Positions 1 to 8,808 of a stretch of DNA of 64,000 nt are shown here, one piece after another. The notes under the pieces were generated by a model. The model was not told the origin of the DNA. It made no database searches and saw only the letters and a program-made list of their open reading frames with translations. A program made the position numbers and the translations under genes. Every line of letters begins with the position of its first letter. Position 1 is the stretch's first letter. The DNA comes from Bacteroidales bacterium (GTDB lineage: Bacteria; Bacteroidota; Bacteroidia; Bacteroidales; Muribaculaceae): assembly GCA_900766975.1 (NCBI GenBank), contig CAAFXO010000016.1:13639-77638 (forward strand), given 5' to 3'.

Positions 1-2
1 AT

Positions 3-104
3 CTGAAAACACGACTTCAGTTGCTCACCAATCGCGAGATCAGGTATAGTCGACGAGAATCGGACTTCTTCTATCGGCTTAAAGTGCTGATGGGCACAGT
101 ATAG
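3..104 (+). CDS. 3' end of an unidentified protein (partial, cut by window edge)
   Basis: An open frame runs from the left edge to a TAG stop at 102-104, giving about 33 C-terminal residues rich in Arg, Leu, Tyr and Phe (ending FFYRLKVLMGTV). An intrinsic terminator follows at once, which supports this being the real end of a gene. The fragment is too short to assign. The basic, aromatic tail resembles the ends of glycosyltransferases such as the one at 1890-2615, but that is only a guess. Confidence 0.5.
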   Translation: MKTRLQLLTNREIRYSRRESDFFYRLKVLMGTV

Positions 105-106
105 AG

Positions 107-136
107 AACGCGCTCGCTGAGCGCGTTTGTTATTTT
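107..136 (+). terminator. Rho-independent terminator
   Basis: AACGCGCT (107-114) pairs with AGCGCGTT (120-127) around a 5-nt loop and is followed by TGTTATTTTT. It sits right after the stop of the partial gene. It also faces the end of the convergent GH3-family gene and may serve both. Confidence 0.8.
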
Positions 137-147
137 TATCAATAAAG

Positions 148-1668
148 TTATAAGAGATTCAGGATAGCATCGGCGATGGTGCGGTTATTGCAGAGTCGCG
201 GCACTTTACGCTGGCCACCCAATTTGCCGGAGCCGACCGAAGCGAGCCAGCGGCAGAACGTTCCGGCAGGGAGGGAGACCACTTGCGGAGGATCCAGGAA
301 GATGGTGTGAGCTCTCTTGGCATCATAATCGGAATTAACCCTGCGGAGCTCCTCATCGAGAATACGGGTAAAAGACTCGATGCTATCGGGGGCAACATTC
401 CACTCGATGAGCCACTGGTGGAAGCCGCGATCATGCTGAGTGGCATAGACCGGAGCGGCAGTATAATTGGAGATAGAGGCATTGCAACGAAGGCAAGCGG
501 CAGCTATCGCCTGCTCGGCATTATTCTCCATCAGCTCCTCGCCGAAAGCATTGATGAAAGTCTTGGTGCGCCCTGCCACAACTATCTTGACCGGAGCTAT
601 GGAAACGACTCTCACCGTGTCGCCGAGATGATACCGCCACAAGCCATTGCTCGAAGAGATCAGCAACTCATAGACATGATCTTTCTTCACCTTCCACATA
701 GGCACGGGGGTGGCATCAGGGTCGGCAATATCGATAAACTCATAGAAAATATCATTATCGATGATAAGGAGCATCGAGGGGTCATTCAGATTATTCTGTA
801 TAGCGAAGAATCCCTCCGAGGCATTATAAGTATCGACAAAATGCATCTTCCGGGGGTCGGTGATCGAACGATATATCTCGCGATAAGGTTCGAAAGAGAT
901 GCCACCATGGAAGAAAACTTCAAGATTGGGCCAGACATCGGAGATCTTATCGACGCCTCTGAGCGCCATCACCTCCTTGATGACAGAAAGGAACCAAGAT
1001 GGTACACCCGAGATATTTGATATATCGGCGTAAGCAGAGGCTTGGACCAAGGCGGGGAGTTTATCTTGCCAATTAGGGAGGAGCGCCGTCTTCTTATCGG
1101 GGAGACGGAAGAGATTGGCGAGAGGATTGATGCGGTTGATGAGCGTAGCGCTGAGGTCGCCGATATGAATATTGGGGTCGGCGATGTTTAGTTGGTTGGC
1201 GAAAGAACCGCCGAGCACGAACGACTTGGCGGAGAATATGCGCGACTTGGGATTAGCCCGGAGGTAATGAGCCACGCAATCGGCGGCACCGGGATAATGA
1301 CAGCGATAGAGGCTGTCATGAGTGATAGGGATAAACTTGGATCTGCCGCCCGAAGTGCCGGAAGACTGGGCGAAATCGCGGCAGACGCCCGGCCACAAGA
1401 CATCGGGGGCACCCTGAATCATCCTCAACACATCATCGCGGATATCCTCATATAGACAGGTAGGGACTCTGTCGGCGAAGCGATCATAAGGGTCGGAGAG
1501 GGCACACAACTCATCGAGCCCATATCTGCGGCCTAACTCGGTCGGAGAGACACGCTTCAACAGGCTTTTCAACTGAGCGATCTGAATAGACTTGCCATCA
1601 GAGACCCAGCTATCCACACGACATGCCCTCCGTCGGAAGAAAGGGGCAGCTAAAGGTGTGAAATTCAT
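148..1668 (-). CDS. GH3 auxin-responsive promoter family protein (acyl-adenylating enzyme superfamily)
   Basis: 506-residue protein of the GH3 family. In plants these adenylate-forming enzymes conjugate amino acids to acyl acids such as jasmonate and auxin. Bacteroidota carry homologues of unknown substrate. The adenylate-forming signature SSGTSGGRSK lies near residues 102-111, with the family motifs YNASEGFF and a WRYHLGDTV stretch further on. I chose the ATG at 1668 because it is the first ATG that precedes the conserved part; the open frame extends upstream only to a TTG at 1758 through an unconserved stretch that overlaps the likely promoter (box at 1711-1718). It is convergent with the partial gene on the left and divergent from the glycosyltransferase on the right. 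No signal peptide is seen, so it is probably cytoplasmic. The family is clear; the substrate is not. Confidence 0.88.
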   Translation of the reverse strand: MNFTPLAAPFFRRRACRVDSWVSDGKSIQIAQLKSLLKRVSPTELGRRYGLDELCALSDPYDRFADRVPTCLYEDIRDDVLRMIQGAPDVLWPGVCRDFAQSSGTSGGRSKFIPITHDSLYRCHYPGAADCVAHYLRANPKSRIFSAKSFVLGGSFANQLNIADPNIHIGDLSATLINRINPLANLFRLPDKKTALLPNWQDKLPALVQASAYADISNISGVPSWFLSVIKEVMALRGVDKISDVWPNLEVFFHGGISFEPYREIYRSITDPRKMHFVDTYNASEGFFAIQNNLNDPSMLLIIDNDIFYEFIDIADPDATPVPMWKVKKDHVYELLISSSNGLWRYHLGDTVRVVSIAPVKIVVAGRTKTFINAFGEELMENNAEQAIAAACLRCNASISNYTAAPVYATQHDRGFHQWLIEWNVAPDSIESFTRILDEELRRVNSDYDAKRAHTIFLDPPQVVSLPAGTFCRWLASVGSGKLGGQRKVPRLCNNRTIADAILNLL

Positions 1669-1710
1669 ACTCGACAAGTTAAAAAAATGCGTAAGATAGA
1701 GAAAGTCTAT

Positions 1711-1718
1711 CAAAGATA
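1711..1718 (-). promoter_or_regulatory. Putative -7 box for the GH3-family gene
   Basis: On the minus strand this reads TATCTTTG, a match to the Bacteroidota TAnnTTTG box, 43 nt upstream of the chosen ATG. I see no good -33 box at the expected distance, so the call is tentative. Confidence 0.4.
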
Positions 1719-1834
1719 AAACGCCCGAGAGGTGATAAAGTTGTATTACACAATACAAAAAAAGTCAAAAATAGAGTCAAAACGTCAAAAAAAAGGCATA
1801 AAAAGAGATAAAAGAGAATAGGATAGTTATAAAT

Positions 1835-1866
1835 TTTGCTATATTAGATAATAATTCTTAACTTTG
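1835..1866 (+). promoter_or_regulatory. Bacteroidota promoter for the 1890 glycosyltransferase
   Basis: TTTG (1835-1838), 20 nt, then TAACTTTG (1859-1866): the full -33/-7 pattern. The predicted start of transcription leaves a leader of only about 20 nt before the ATG at 1890. Confidence 0.7.
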
Positions 1867-1889
1867 CAGTCGGTAAAGCAAAACGACGA

Positions 1890-2615
1890 ATGATATCGGT
1901 ATGTATAGCGACATACAACGGCGAGGCCTATATAGCCGAGCAAGTTGACTCGATCCTCTCACAGCTGAGTGAAGAGGATGAGATAGTTATATCCGATGAT
2001 CATTCGACCGACCGTACGTTGGAGATACTTCGAGGATATAACGATCCACGGATCCGGATCTTCCTCAACGAAAGAGACAATCGAGGACTTCAGCCGGTGC
2101 AGAAAGCGACCTACAACTTTGAGAATGCGTTACGCCACGCACAGGGAGACTACATTTTTCTGTCAGATCAGGATGATGCCTGGGTAAGCAACAAAGTCGA
2201 AGTGATGATACGCTATCTGCAAGGCTACGACTACGTACAGAGCAAATGCTTCTATACCGACAAGAACTTACAAGGGGATAACACATCATACGACACCACT
2301 CCGGCCCATATCAACAGATGGAAATCGCTCATCTCGATAGCGCCCTACAAGGGATGTTGCGCAGCGATAACGCGAAGGCTTCTCGACAAGGCACTCCCCT
2401 TCCCGGCGGGATTGCAATCACACGACCGCTGGCTTGGATACTTAGGGTCGTTTAGATATAACTACATCATCATACCCGACAAATTGGTGTACTATCGTCG
2501 TCATCAGGGCAATGTATCGATGTATGGCAAGAGCAGCAATCCCCTCTCCTATCGCATCAAGACCCGCCTGCACTATGTAAAATGCCTAATAGCGAGATGT
2601 CTTTTCAACCGATAG
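1890..2615 (+). CDS. Family 2 glycosyltransferase
   Basis: 241-residue GT-A type glycosyltransferase, probably adding a sugar to a cell-surface polysaccharide or glycolipid on the inner face of the membrane. The N-terminus has the usual GT2 strand (ISVCIATYNGE) followed by SDDHSTD near 36-42. The metal-binding region LSDQDDAW is near 91-98. No membrane segment is seen. The gene has its own promoter (1835-1866) and its own terminator (2670-2704), so it is a one-gene unit, although it lies beside other polysaccharide genes. The donor and acceptor cannot be read from the sequence. Confidence 0.85.
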   Translation: MISVCIATYNGEAYIAEQVDSILSQLSEEDEIVISDDHSTDRTLEILRGYNDPRIRIFLNERDNRGLQPVQKATYNFENALRHAQGDYIFLSDQDDAWVSNKVEVMIRYLQGYDYVQSKCFYTDKNLQGDNTSYDTTPAHINRWKSLISIAPYKGCCAAITRRLLDKALPFPAGLQSHDRWLGYLGSFRYNYIIIPDKLVYYRRHQGNVSMYGKSSNPLSYRIKTRLHYVKCLIARCLFNR

Positions 2616-2669
2616 AAAAGGGGATAAAAAAGCCGATAAAAGGGGATACAGCGAAAAAAAGAAAAAAAG

Positions 2670-2704
2670 TGATAATCAGAGGGTCTGATTATCATTCTTT
2701 TTTT
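2670..2704 (+). terminator. Rho-independent terminator after the 1890 glycosyltransferase
   Basis: TGATAATCAGA pairs perfectly with TCTGATTATCA around a GGG loop, followed by TTCTTTTTTT. A run of A precedes the stem, so it could work in both directions. Confidence 0.85.
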
Positions 2705-2705
2705 G

Positions 2706-2713
2706 TATATTTG
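2706..2713 (+). promoter_or_regulatory. Putative -7 box for the sugar transferase operon
   Basis: TATATTTG matches TAnnTTTG and lies just after the preceding terminator, about 60 nt before the next start codon. The -33 region lies within the terminator stem and is weak. Confidence 0.5.
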
Positions 2714-2775
2714 CAGATGCAAAAGTTTCGATAGGAACGAAGCATTGTATTACATGAATACAGCGTCGGGAGAAG

Positions 2776-3474
2776 ATGCTGATTGCAATACATAAAACCC
2801 TAATGGATAGCAATATAGAACTAGAGAAATATAAGGTGTCGCCGATCGATGACGGCACGGAAATAAAAAACGGGATGAACAAGGTAGAGCGCTTTATCAA
2901 GAGAGCGTTCGATTTCTTGTTTTCCGGCATCTTGATTATCATATTTTCGCCTCTCTACATAGCGTGTTATATAGCCGTAAGGCGAGAGGATAAAGGTCCG
3001 GCGATCTATCGTCAGGAGCGTATCGGCTATAAAGGCAAGAAGTTCTACATATTGAAATTCAGGTCGATGCGTATGGATGCGGAGAAAGATGGACCGCAGC
3101 TGTTCGATGCCACCACCGGCGAAGACAAGCGACTGACGAAGATCGGCAAATTCTTGCGAGCACATCATCTTGACGAATTGCCCCAGCTGCTGAATGTCTT
3201 CAAGGGAGACATGTCATTCATCGGACCGCGTCCGGAGCGAGAATATTTCATAGAGAAAATCATGGAGGCAGACAGTCGCTATCGCTACCTCTATCAGATA
3301 CGCCCGGGAGTGACCTCGTTTGCGACACTCTATAACGGATATACTGACACACTTGAAAAGATGTTGACACGCCTCTACTACGACCTCTACTACCTACAAC
3401 ATGGGTCATTAGCGCAAGATATGTCGATACTATGGCGCACATTCCGAGGGATCGTAGGGGGCAAGAAATTTTAA
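2776..3474 (+). CDS. Priming sugar-phosphate transferase (WcaJ/PglC-type bacterial sugar transferase)
   Basis: 232-residue monotopic phosphoglycosyltransferase that would move a sugar-1-phosphate onto undecaprenyl phosphate to start a surface polysaccharide repeat unit. It has one hydrophobic segment near 45-67 and then the family core: QERIG (80-84), KFRSM (94-98), LDELPQL (132-138) and GPRPE (150-154). It lacks the extra N-terminal membrane helices of full-length WcaJ, so it is the short form. The start is uncertain: ATGs at 2776, 2803 and 2875 are all possible, and conservation only begins near the last. It is 4 nt from the next gene and probably cotranscribed with it. A second, unrelated priming enzyme (WecA/MraY type) lies at 12250-13377. 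Confidence 0.9.
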   Translation: MLIAIHKTLMDSNIELEKYKVSPIDDGTEIKNGMNKVERFIKRAFDFLFSGILIIIFSPLYIACYIAVRREDKGPAIYRQERIGYKGKKFYILKFRSMRMDAEKDGPQLFDATTGEDKRLTKIGKFLRAHHLDELPQLLNVFKGDMSFIGPRPEREYFIEKIMEADSRYRYLYQIRPGVTSFATLYNGYTDTLEKMLTRLYYDLYYLQHGSLAQDMSILWRTFRGIVGGKKF

Positions 3475-3478
3475 TAAG

Positions 3479-4669
3479 ATGTTTTCGTTGACAATTACAA
3501 ATCTCGCAATAGTGCTGATGGTGCTATGCGTGAGTTTGGTGCTATTGGCATACTTCTATGGCATGAAGCCATATCGTGATGCCTATCGATCGAGTATGCC
3601 GGGACCGATCGGCGAGAATGAGCGCACCCCCAAAGCCTCTGTTCTGGTATACAGCAAAGCGGAAGATGAGCATCTTGCCGCAACACTTGAAGCGCTGTCA
3701 CATCAAGACTATCCCGACTTTGAGATCATCGTGATCTGCGACGGATCGTGGGATCAGGCGGAGATGCTTACCGAGCGATACTCGGGTCTCTATGACAACG
3801 TCTACTTCACCTTCATCCAGCCGGGGTCACACAATCTGAGTCGCAGCAAGCTGACCATCACCATCGGAGTAAAAGCCTCGAAGGGAGAGATTATAGTCAC
3901 CACCGCCGCCAACATACGTATACCCTCCGAGCAGTGGCTGAGTCGTCTTATGCGCCCCTTCTGCGGGGAGCAGGGTCGACACTACGACGTGTCGCTCGGC
4001 GTGTCGCGACTCTGTCTTGCCGATATGAAGGGTCCCGGGCGCTGGTATCGACAATTCGACGAACTTCTCTCCAATGCCCTCTGGGTGGGATATGCCGCTG
4101 CCCACAAGCCCTATCGAGGAGATGGCTATAACCTGGCATTCCGCAAGAGCGTCTTCTACGACCACAAAGGGTATGCACAGAGCATCTACCTCCACAATGG
4201 CGACGACGACATATTCATCAACGAGATCACCAACGGGTCGAACACGATGGTGACCGTAAGCGACGAAGATATCATCGAGAGCATTTGGAAAGACTCGATG
4301 AGCAACTCTACCAACAAGGTGTGGGAGATCCGCAAAGCGCGATATAGCTTCACACAGCGCTGGTTGCCGCGAGCACCCTTCATACGCTCCGGGCTGATGG
4401 ACATCATGCAATGGGCCATCCCGGCAGCGGCGATAGCAGCGGCAATAATATCGCTACCCAACCTGGTTCCTGCCATCATCTCAGCTGTGATCCTGCTGAC
4501 ATTCTGGGGGCTTGAGATCTATATGTATCGTCGTCTCGCCAAGAGATTCGGCATGATCAGGCTCTGGTGGGGTGTCGTGCCATTCTGGATGTGGCGACCG
4601 ATAGGCAACCTGCTCTTCAGATATGAACATCACTCGGCGAGAAAGAAAAATTATACTTGGCAACGTTAA
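3479..4669 (+). CDS. Membrane-anchored family 2 glycosyltransferase
   Basis: 396-residue GT2 enzyme with one membrane helix at the N-terminus (about 7-27), a GT-A domain (ASVLVYSKAEDEH near 53-65, IIVICDGS near 83-90) and two or three helices in the last 100 residues. This layout resembles processive or membrane-bound synthases of surface glycans. The D-D-D stretch HNGDDDIFINE is a plausible acceptor or metal site. It starts 4 nt after the priming transferase, so both act in the same pathway by inference. The stop codon lies inside the first copy of a 22-bp tandem repeat. Confidence 0.8.
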   Translation: MFSLTITNLAIVLMVLCVSLVLLAYFYGMKPYRDAYRSSMPGPIGENERTPKASVLVYSKAEDEHLAATLEALSHQDYPDFEIIVICDGSWDQAEMLTERYSGLYDNVYFTFIQPGSHNLSRSKLTITIGVKASKGEIIVTTAANIRIPSEQWLSRLMRPFCGEQGRHYDVSLGVSRLCLADMKGPGRWYRQFDELLSNALWVGYAAAHKPYRGDGYNLAFRKSVFYDHKGYAQSIYLHNGDDDIFINEITNGSNTMVTVSDEDIIESIWKDSMSNSTNKVWEIRKARYSFTQRWLPRAPFIRSGLMDIMQWAIPAAAIAAAIISLPNLVPAIISAVILLTFWGLEIYMYRRLAKRFGMIRLWWGVVPFWMWRPIGNLLFRYEHHSARKKNYTWQR

Positions 4670-4695
4670 TATATATAACCGGCAACGTTAATATA
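4659..4695. repeat. 22-bp tandem duplication
   Basis: GGCAACGTTAATATA occurs at 4659-4673 and again at 4681-4695, a 22-bp period. The first copy contains the stop codon of the glycosyltransferase and the second ends just before the trmB start codon. Confidence 0.7.
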
Positions 4696-4700
4696 AAAAT

Positions 4701-5450
4701 ATGGGCAAGAACAAATTGAAGAAATTTGCAGACATGGAGCGATATGACTGCGTGTTGCAATATCCGCGTGAAGAACTATTGCGTCTCGGATTTCCACACA
4801 AGGGGAAATGGAACGACGAATTATTCTCCCGGGATAGTCCGATAGTGCTCGAATTGGGGTGTGGACGAGGAGAATACACGGTAGGTCTTGCCCGGCGCTA
4901 TGTCGACAAGAACTTTGTCGGCATCGACATCAAGGGAGCGAGGATGTGGACCGGCGCCTCGGAAGTGGAGCGCGAAGGGATCGACAATGCCCGCTTCTTG
5001 AGATGTGAGATCGAGAACATCGACCAATTCTTTGCCCCCTCGGAGGTGGACGAGATCTGGATTACGTTCCCCGATCCACAGATGAAGAAGACACGTAAGC
5101 GCCTCACCTCGACACGCTTCATCGAGATGTATTGCCGCATACTGAAGCCGGGAGGAGTGATCCATCTGAAGACCGACTCCCCCTTCCTCTACGAATACAC
5201 CCGGAGGATGGTAGAGGTCAATGGTTTTGAAGTCTTGACCTGCACTGACGATCTATATGCTTCGGGACTTGCAGATCCGGAGCGATCGATCAAGACATAC
5301 TACGAACAGCAATGGCTGTCACGCGGCAAGAGCATCAAACTGATATCATTCAAGCCGAGCTGCGAGCATGAGCTGCAAGAGCCGCAAGAAGATGACATCG
5401 AGCGAGATGACTATCGAGCCATCCCTCGCCCCAATATCACCAATATCTAA
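4701..5450 (+). CDS. trmB: tRNA (guanine-N7-)-methyltransferase
   Basis: 249-residue SAM-dependent enzyme that methylates G46 in the variable loop of tRNA. The SAM-binding motif ELGCGRGEY is at about 51-59 and VGIDIKG follows. The family signature appears as TFPDPQMKKTRKRLTS near 122-137; the usual Trp after PDP is Gln here, as in several Bacteroidota members. The length is normal for the family. It lies between polysaccharide genes and mrp, separated from the latter by 21 nt, so the two are likely cotranscribed. No metabolic link to the neighbours is evident. Confidence 0.92.
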   Translation: MGKNKLKKFADMERYDCVLQYPREELLRLGFPHKGKWNDELFSRDSPIVLELGCGRGEYTVGLARRYVDKNFVGIDIKGARMWTGASEVEREGIDNARFLRCEIENIDQFFAPSEVDEIWITFPDPQMKKTRKRLTSTRFIEMYCRILKPGGVIHLKTDSPFLYEYTRRMVEVNGFEVLTCTDDLYASGLADPERSIKTYYEQQWLSRGKSIKLISFKPSCEHELQEPQEDDIERDDYRAIPRPNITNI

Positions 5451-5471
5451 ACGAGTCAAAAAAATCCGACC

Positions 5472-6602
5472 ATGATAACGCTATATCCCAAACTAATCAT
5501 AGAGGCCTTGGATCATGTAAAATATCCGGGCAATGGCAAGAGTGTAGTAGAGAATGAGATGATCGAAGATGACATCCGCATCGATGGTGCGAAAGTGACC
5601 TTCACGATGATCTTCGAACGGCCGACCGATCCCTTCATCAAGAGTGTGGTGAGATCGGCAGAGACAGCGATCCGCACCTACATATCACCCGAAGTGGACA
5701 TCGTGGGGAACATCGCGGTGAAATATCGCAAGCCGCAGGCAGAGAAGCCGGCGACTCTACTGCCGGGAGTGAAGAACATCATCGGAGTGTCGAGTGGCAA
5801 AGGTGGCGTCGGGAAATCGACGATTGCCGCCAACTTGGCAGTAGGTCTTGCGGCGCGGGGTTATCGTGTAGGTCTTCTTGATGCCGACATATTCGGCCCA
5901 TCGATGCCCAAGATGTTTGGCGTCGAAGATCAGCAGCTCTATATGGTGAATAAGGATGGTCGCGACTGGATCGAGCCTGTGGAGCGCTATGGCGTAAAGA
6001 TGCTTTCGATAGGATTCGTGGTCGACAAAGAGAAGCCTGTATTATGGCGTGGAGGGATGGCGAGCAACGCGTTGAAGCAACTCATCTCCGACGCCTGGTG
6101 GGGCGACTTGGATTACTTCATCATCGACATGCCACCCGGCACGAGCGATATCCATCTGACCTTGGTACAGACCTTGGCGATCACCGGCATCGTAGTGGTG
6201 AGCACACCTCAAGAGGTGGCACTTGCCGATGCGCGGAAGGGTATCGCCATGTTCACCGACCCGAAGGTGAATGTGCCGATCTTGGGGCTGGTGGAGAATA
6301 TGGCATGGTTCACGCCGGCGCAACATCCTGACGAGCGCTACTACATCTTCGGCGAGGGTGGAGGCGTAAGGCTTGCCGAGACCACCGGCATACGACTCTT
6401 GGCTCAGATACCCTTGGTGATGGATATCCGCGAGCATGCCGACGATGGGGCCCCGGTGGCACTTCAGTTGGCGCAAGATCCGGAGGGAGCCGATCCGCAA
6501 GCCAAGGCATTCGACAAGCTTGCTGTCAGCGTGATCGGAGCCGTGGCAGAGCGCAACCGCATGCAGCCACCCACTCAGCGAGTAGATGTCAGCAAACGAT
6601 AA
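5472..6602 (+). CDS. Mrp/ApbC-family P-loop ATPase (no cysteines)
   Basis: 376-residue protein of the Mrp/NBP35 family, whose members carry or insert iron-sulfur clusters. Residues 1-85 form a MIP18-like (DUF59) domain. The deviant Walker A motif SGKGGVGKST is at about 108-117, with LLDADIFGPSMPKM and DMPPGTSD after it. The position where canonical members have the cluster-binding CxxC reads WFTPAQHPDERYY, and I find no cysteine anywhere in the protein. It therefore cannot hold a cluster through Cys, and the usual Fe-S carrier role should not be assumed. The gene ends within a 12-bp palindrome shared with other gene ends in the window. Confidence 0.88.
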   Translation: MITLYPKLIIEALDHVKYPGNGKSVVENEMIEDDIRIDGAKVTFTMIFERPTDPFIKSVVRSAETAIRTYISPEVDIVGNIAVKYRKPQAEKPATLLPGVKNIIGVSSGKGGVGKSTIAANLAVGLAARGYRVGLLDADIFGPSMPKMFGVEDQQLYMVNKDGRDWIEPVERYGVKMLSIGFVVDKEKPVLWRGGMASNALKQLISDAWWGDLDYFIIDMPPGTSDIHLTLVQTLAITGIVVVSTPQEVALADARKGIAMFTDPKVNVPILGLVENMAWFTPAQHPDERYYIFGEGGGVRLAETTGIRLLAQIPLVMDIREHADDGAPVALQLAQDPEGADPQAKAFDKLAVSVIGAVAERNRMQPPTQRVDVSKR

Positions 6603-6613
6603 GAGCGCGCTCT
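6602..6613. repeat. Gene-end near-palindrome, copy 1
   Basis: AGAGCGCGCTCT, a perfect 12-bp palindrome overlapping the last base of the mrp stop codon, in the gap to the convergent MATE gene. It belongs to a dispersed family with consensus close to RGARCGCGYTCY. Confidence 0.55.
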
Positions 6614-6654
6614 GAAGATCAGAAACGCATTATAAAGGTCACAGGAAATTTCGA

Positions 6655-8055
6655 TTATTTTGAAAGCGATACGGAAGTCGGGGTTAACGCCTCGACTTTT
6701 TTGATGTGAGCCACTTCATGCCATAGCACGAAGGCAGCGACAACGAAGGCGATGGCATCGCTGACGGGGAAGGCTGTCCATATACCCTTGAGCCCCATAA
6801 AAGATGGAAGGATAAAGAGCAGTGGGATAAGGAATAGGACCTGGCGCGTGAGCGAGAGGAAGAGAGAGCGTCCCGCCTTGCCGAGAGCCTGGAAGAAATT
6901 GGTCACAAGGATTTGGAAACCGACCAGGCTAAAGCAGAGGAGCGTAATCTTCAGGCAACCGACAGCGCTAAGGATCTGAGCTTCATCCTGCATAAAGAGG
7001 CAGGCGATGGGTCGAGGATTGAATACTGCTATCGAACCGATCATAGTTACCGAGACGCTCACGGCGATAGCGAGCCAAAGAGTGCGGAAGAGGCGAGTAT
7101 AGTGTTTTGCGCCATAATTATATCCCACGATAGGCTGCATGCCCTGGCAGATACCGATGATGATGAAGATAAATACTGTGGCATATCGATTGAACACGAC
7201 GACAGCCGCCACGGCATTGTCGCCGCCATACTCGAGCAGAGAGGTATTGATGACAGCATTGACACCGGAGTTAGCCACATTGATCATGAAGGGAGCCATG
7301 CCGATATATAGCACACTTCGGATTAACTTCCAATCCAACTTGAATGCACCGCGGGTGAAATGGAGCACATTATTCTTATTGAAGAAATGGCTCATGACCC
7401 AAGTGGCAGTGATGGTCATGGAGATATCGGTGGCAATAGCTGCACCACGTATACCCCATCCGAAGACGAAAAGGAAGATCGGGGCTAAAATGGCATTGAG
7501 AATAGAGCCAATCAGATTGGTATACATAGCCTTGGCGGGATATCCGGAGGCACGCATCACATTATTATAGGAATAAGTCAGATTCATGAGCACCATGCCG
7601 GGGAGGACCCACATCAAGAACTCATGTGCGTAAGGGAGCGACTGAGGAGAAGCACCGAACAATACGAGCAGAGGGTCGAGGAAGAAGATGAATCCCAAGA
7701 CATATAGCAGTCCGATCAGGATGGTGAGTTGGACACAATTACCGAGGATAATTTCGGCAGTGCGCTTATCATTCTGCCCCATAACGATGGATACACGGGT
7801 GCATGCGCCGATTCCGACGAGCATACCGAGCGCACTGACGATATTCATCACGGGGAAAGTAATAGCCATACCGGCGACGACGGCAGGGTCGTCGATGGCA
7901 TGGCCTATCACCATGGAGTCAATAATATTATACAGAGCGTTAGCCACCGTGCCGACGACGGCAGGTAGGCTATACTTCAAGAGCAAACCGGCGATCGGTG
8001 CATTGCCAAGTTCTTCAATACGTTGAGTATTATCGATCGGTTTGCGATTACTCAT
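6655..8055 (-). CDS. MATE family efflux transporter
   Basis: 466-residue integral membrane protein of the multidrug and toxic compound extrusion family, with about 12 hydrophobic segments in two halves. Features include the N-terminal LLLKYSLPAVVGTVANALYN-like first helix and paired family motifs (GMAITFPVMN in the first half, GICQGMQPIVGYNYGA in the second). Such pumps export drugs or metabolites using a Na+ or H+ gradient. The ATG at 8055 overlaps the stop of the phosphatase gene by one base (TGATG), showing translational coupling. It is the last gene of the capsule export operon. A role as a polysaccharide flippase is conceivable from context but MATE proteins are not the usual flippase family. 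Confidence 0.88.
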   Translation of the reverse strand: MSNRKPIDNTQRIEELGNAPIAGLLLKYSLPAVVGTVANALYNIIDSMVIGHAIDDPAVVAGMAITFPVMNIVSALGMLVGIGACTRVSIVMGQNDKRTAEIILGNCVQLTILIGLLYVLGFIFFLDPLLVLFGASPQSLPYAHEFLMWVLPGMVLMNLTYSYNNVMRASGYPAKAMYTNLIGSILNAILAPIFLFVFGWGIRGAAIATDISMTITATWVMSHFFNKNNVLHFTRGAFKLDWKLIRSVLYIGMAPFMINVANSGVNAVINTSLLEYGGDNAVAAVVVFNRYATVFIFIIIGICQGMQPIVGYNYGAKHYTRLFRTLWLAIAVSVSVTMIGSIAVFNPRPIACLFMQDEAQILSAVGCLKITLLCFSLVGFQILVTNFFQALGKAGRSLFLSLTRQVLFLIPLLFILPSFMGLKGIWTAFPVSDAIAFVVAAFVLWHEVAHIKKVEALTPTSVSLSK

Positions 8056-8786
8056 CAAACGATGGCTGGGTTATGAGCCACCTCCACGAGCTGACGGAGG
8101 GAGGCTGCATGTTTGGGGCTCTTCTGTATGACGTGTTCGAAAACGAACTTCTTGTGGACATCCGAAGCGACGAGGTCGATCATTTTCTCCTTGAGCATCC
8201 ACTCCAACTTCTGACGAGCCGTTTGGCCGTAACCGCCGATGAGCGATATATAATTGCACTGGAAGAGGAGTCCCTTGCTCTTCCACTTGCGATAATCATT
8301 CTCATTCATATAGCGATAACGTTCGGGGTGTGCCAGGATAGGGATATAACCGAGTTTGAAGACATCCTCGATCATAGCCTCCATGCCGTAGGGAGCGTTG
8401 ATATAAGAAGTTTCGACCAGGAGGTGCTCCTTATCTCTGCCTATAGGGAGGAAATCATTTTCGCGAAGTCTCTCCTCGAATAGAGAGTCGAGCATATTCT
8501 CGGAAGCGAGATTTAGTTCGACACCCCCCTTATACGCCTGCTTGAGCTCCTCGAAGCGCTCGCGAAGGCGCTGAGTAGTGTTGGGGCAATCCTCCATAAC
8601 GTGAGGAGTAAGCCACACCTTCTTGATGCCTTGAGCTTCGAAAGCGGCAAGAGTATCGAGCGACTCGTCCATGGTGCGGATGCCATCATCCACACCCGGC
8701 AGGATATGAGAATGCCAGTCGGTGAAGCCTTCAAAGAGGCCTGATTTTGCGAGTTTATCGACTGATTTAAAAGGCCAAATTGACAT
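8055..8786 (-). CDS. PHP-type tyrosine-protein phosphatase of the CpsB/CapC family
   Basis: 243-residue manganese-dependent phosphatase of the PHP superfamily, the usual partner of bacterial tyrosine kinases in capsule control. The metal-binding motif DWHSHILPGVDDG lies near 23-35 (His25 and His27), with further ligands in LAHPERYR and SDVHK. It follows the BY-kinase gene by 22 nt and overlaps the MATE gene. The expected job is to remove phosphate from the tyrosine-rich tail of the kinase and so set export or chain length; this is inferred from the family and the gene order. Confidence 0.9.
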   Translation of the reverse strand: MSIWPFKSVDKLAKSGLFEGFTDWHSHILPGVDDGIRTMDESLDTLAAFEAQGIKKVWLTPHVMEDCPNTTQRLRERFEELKQAYKGGVELNLASENMLDSLFEERLRENDFLPIGRDKEHLLVETSYINAPYGMEAMIEDVFKLGYIPILAHPERYRYMNENDYRKWKSKGLLFQCNYISLIGGYGQTARQKLEWMLKEKMIDLVASDVHKKFVFEHVIQKSPKHAASLRQLVEVAHNPAIV

Positions 8787-8808
8787 AAATAACAGTGTAT
8801 CTTAATAA

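Noticed and set aside
6603..6654. Intrinsic terminator between mrp and the MATE gene
   Set aside because: Apart from the 12-bp palindrome there is no stem followed by a U tract on either strand.
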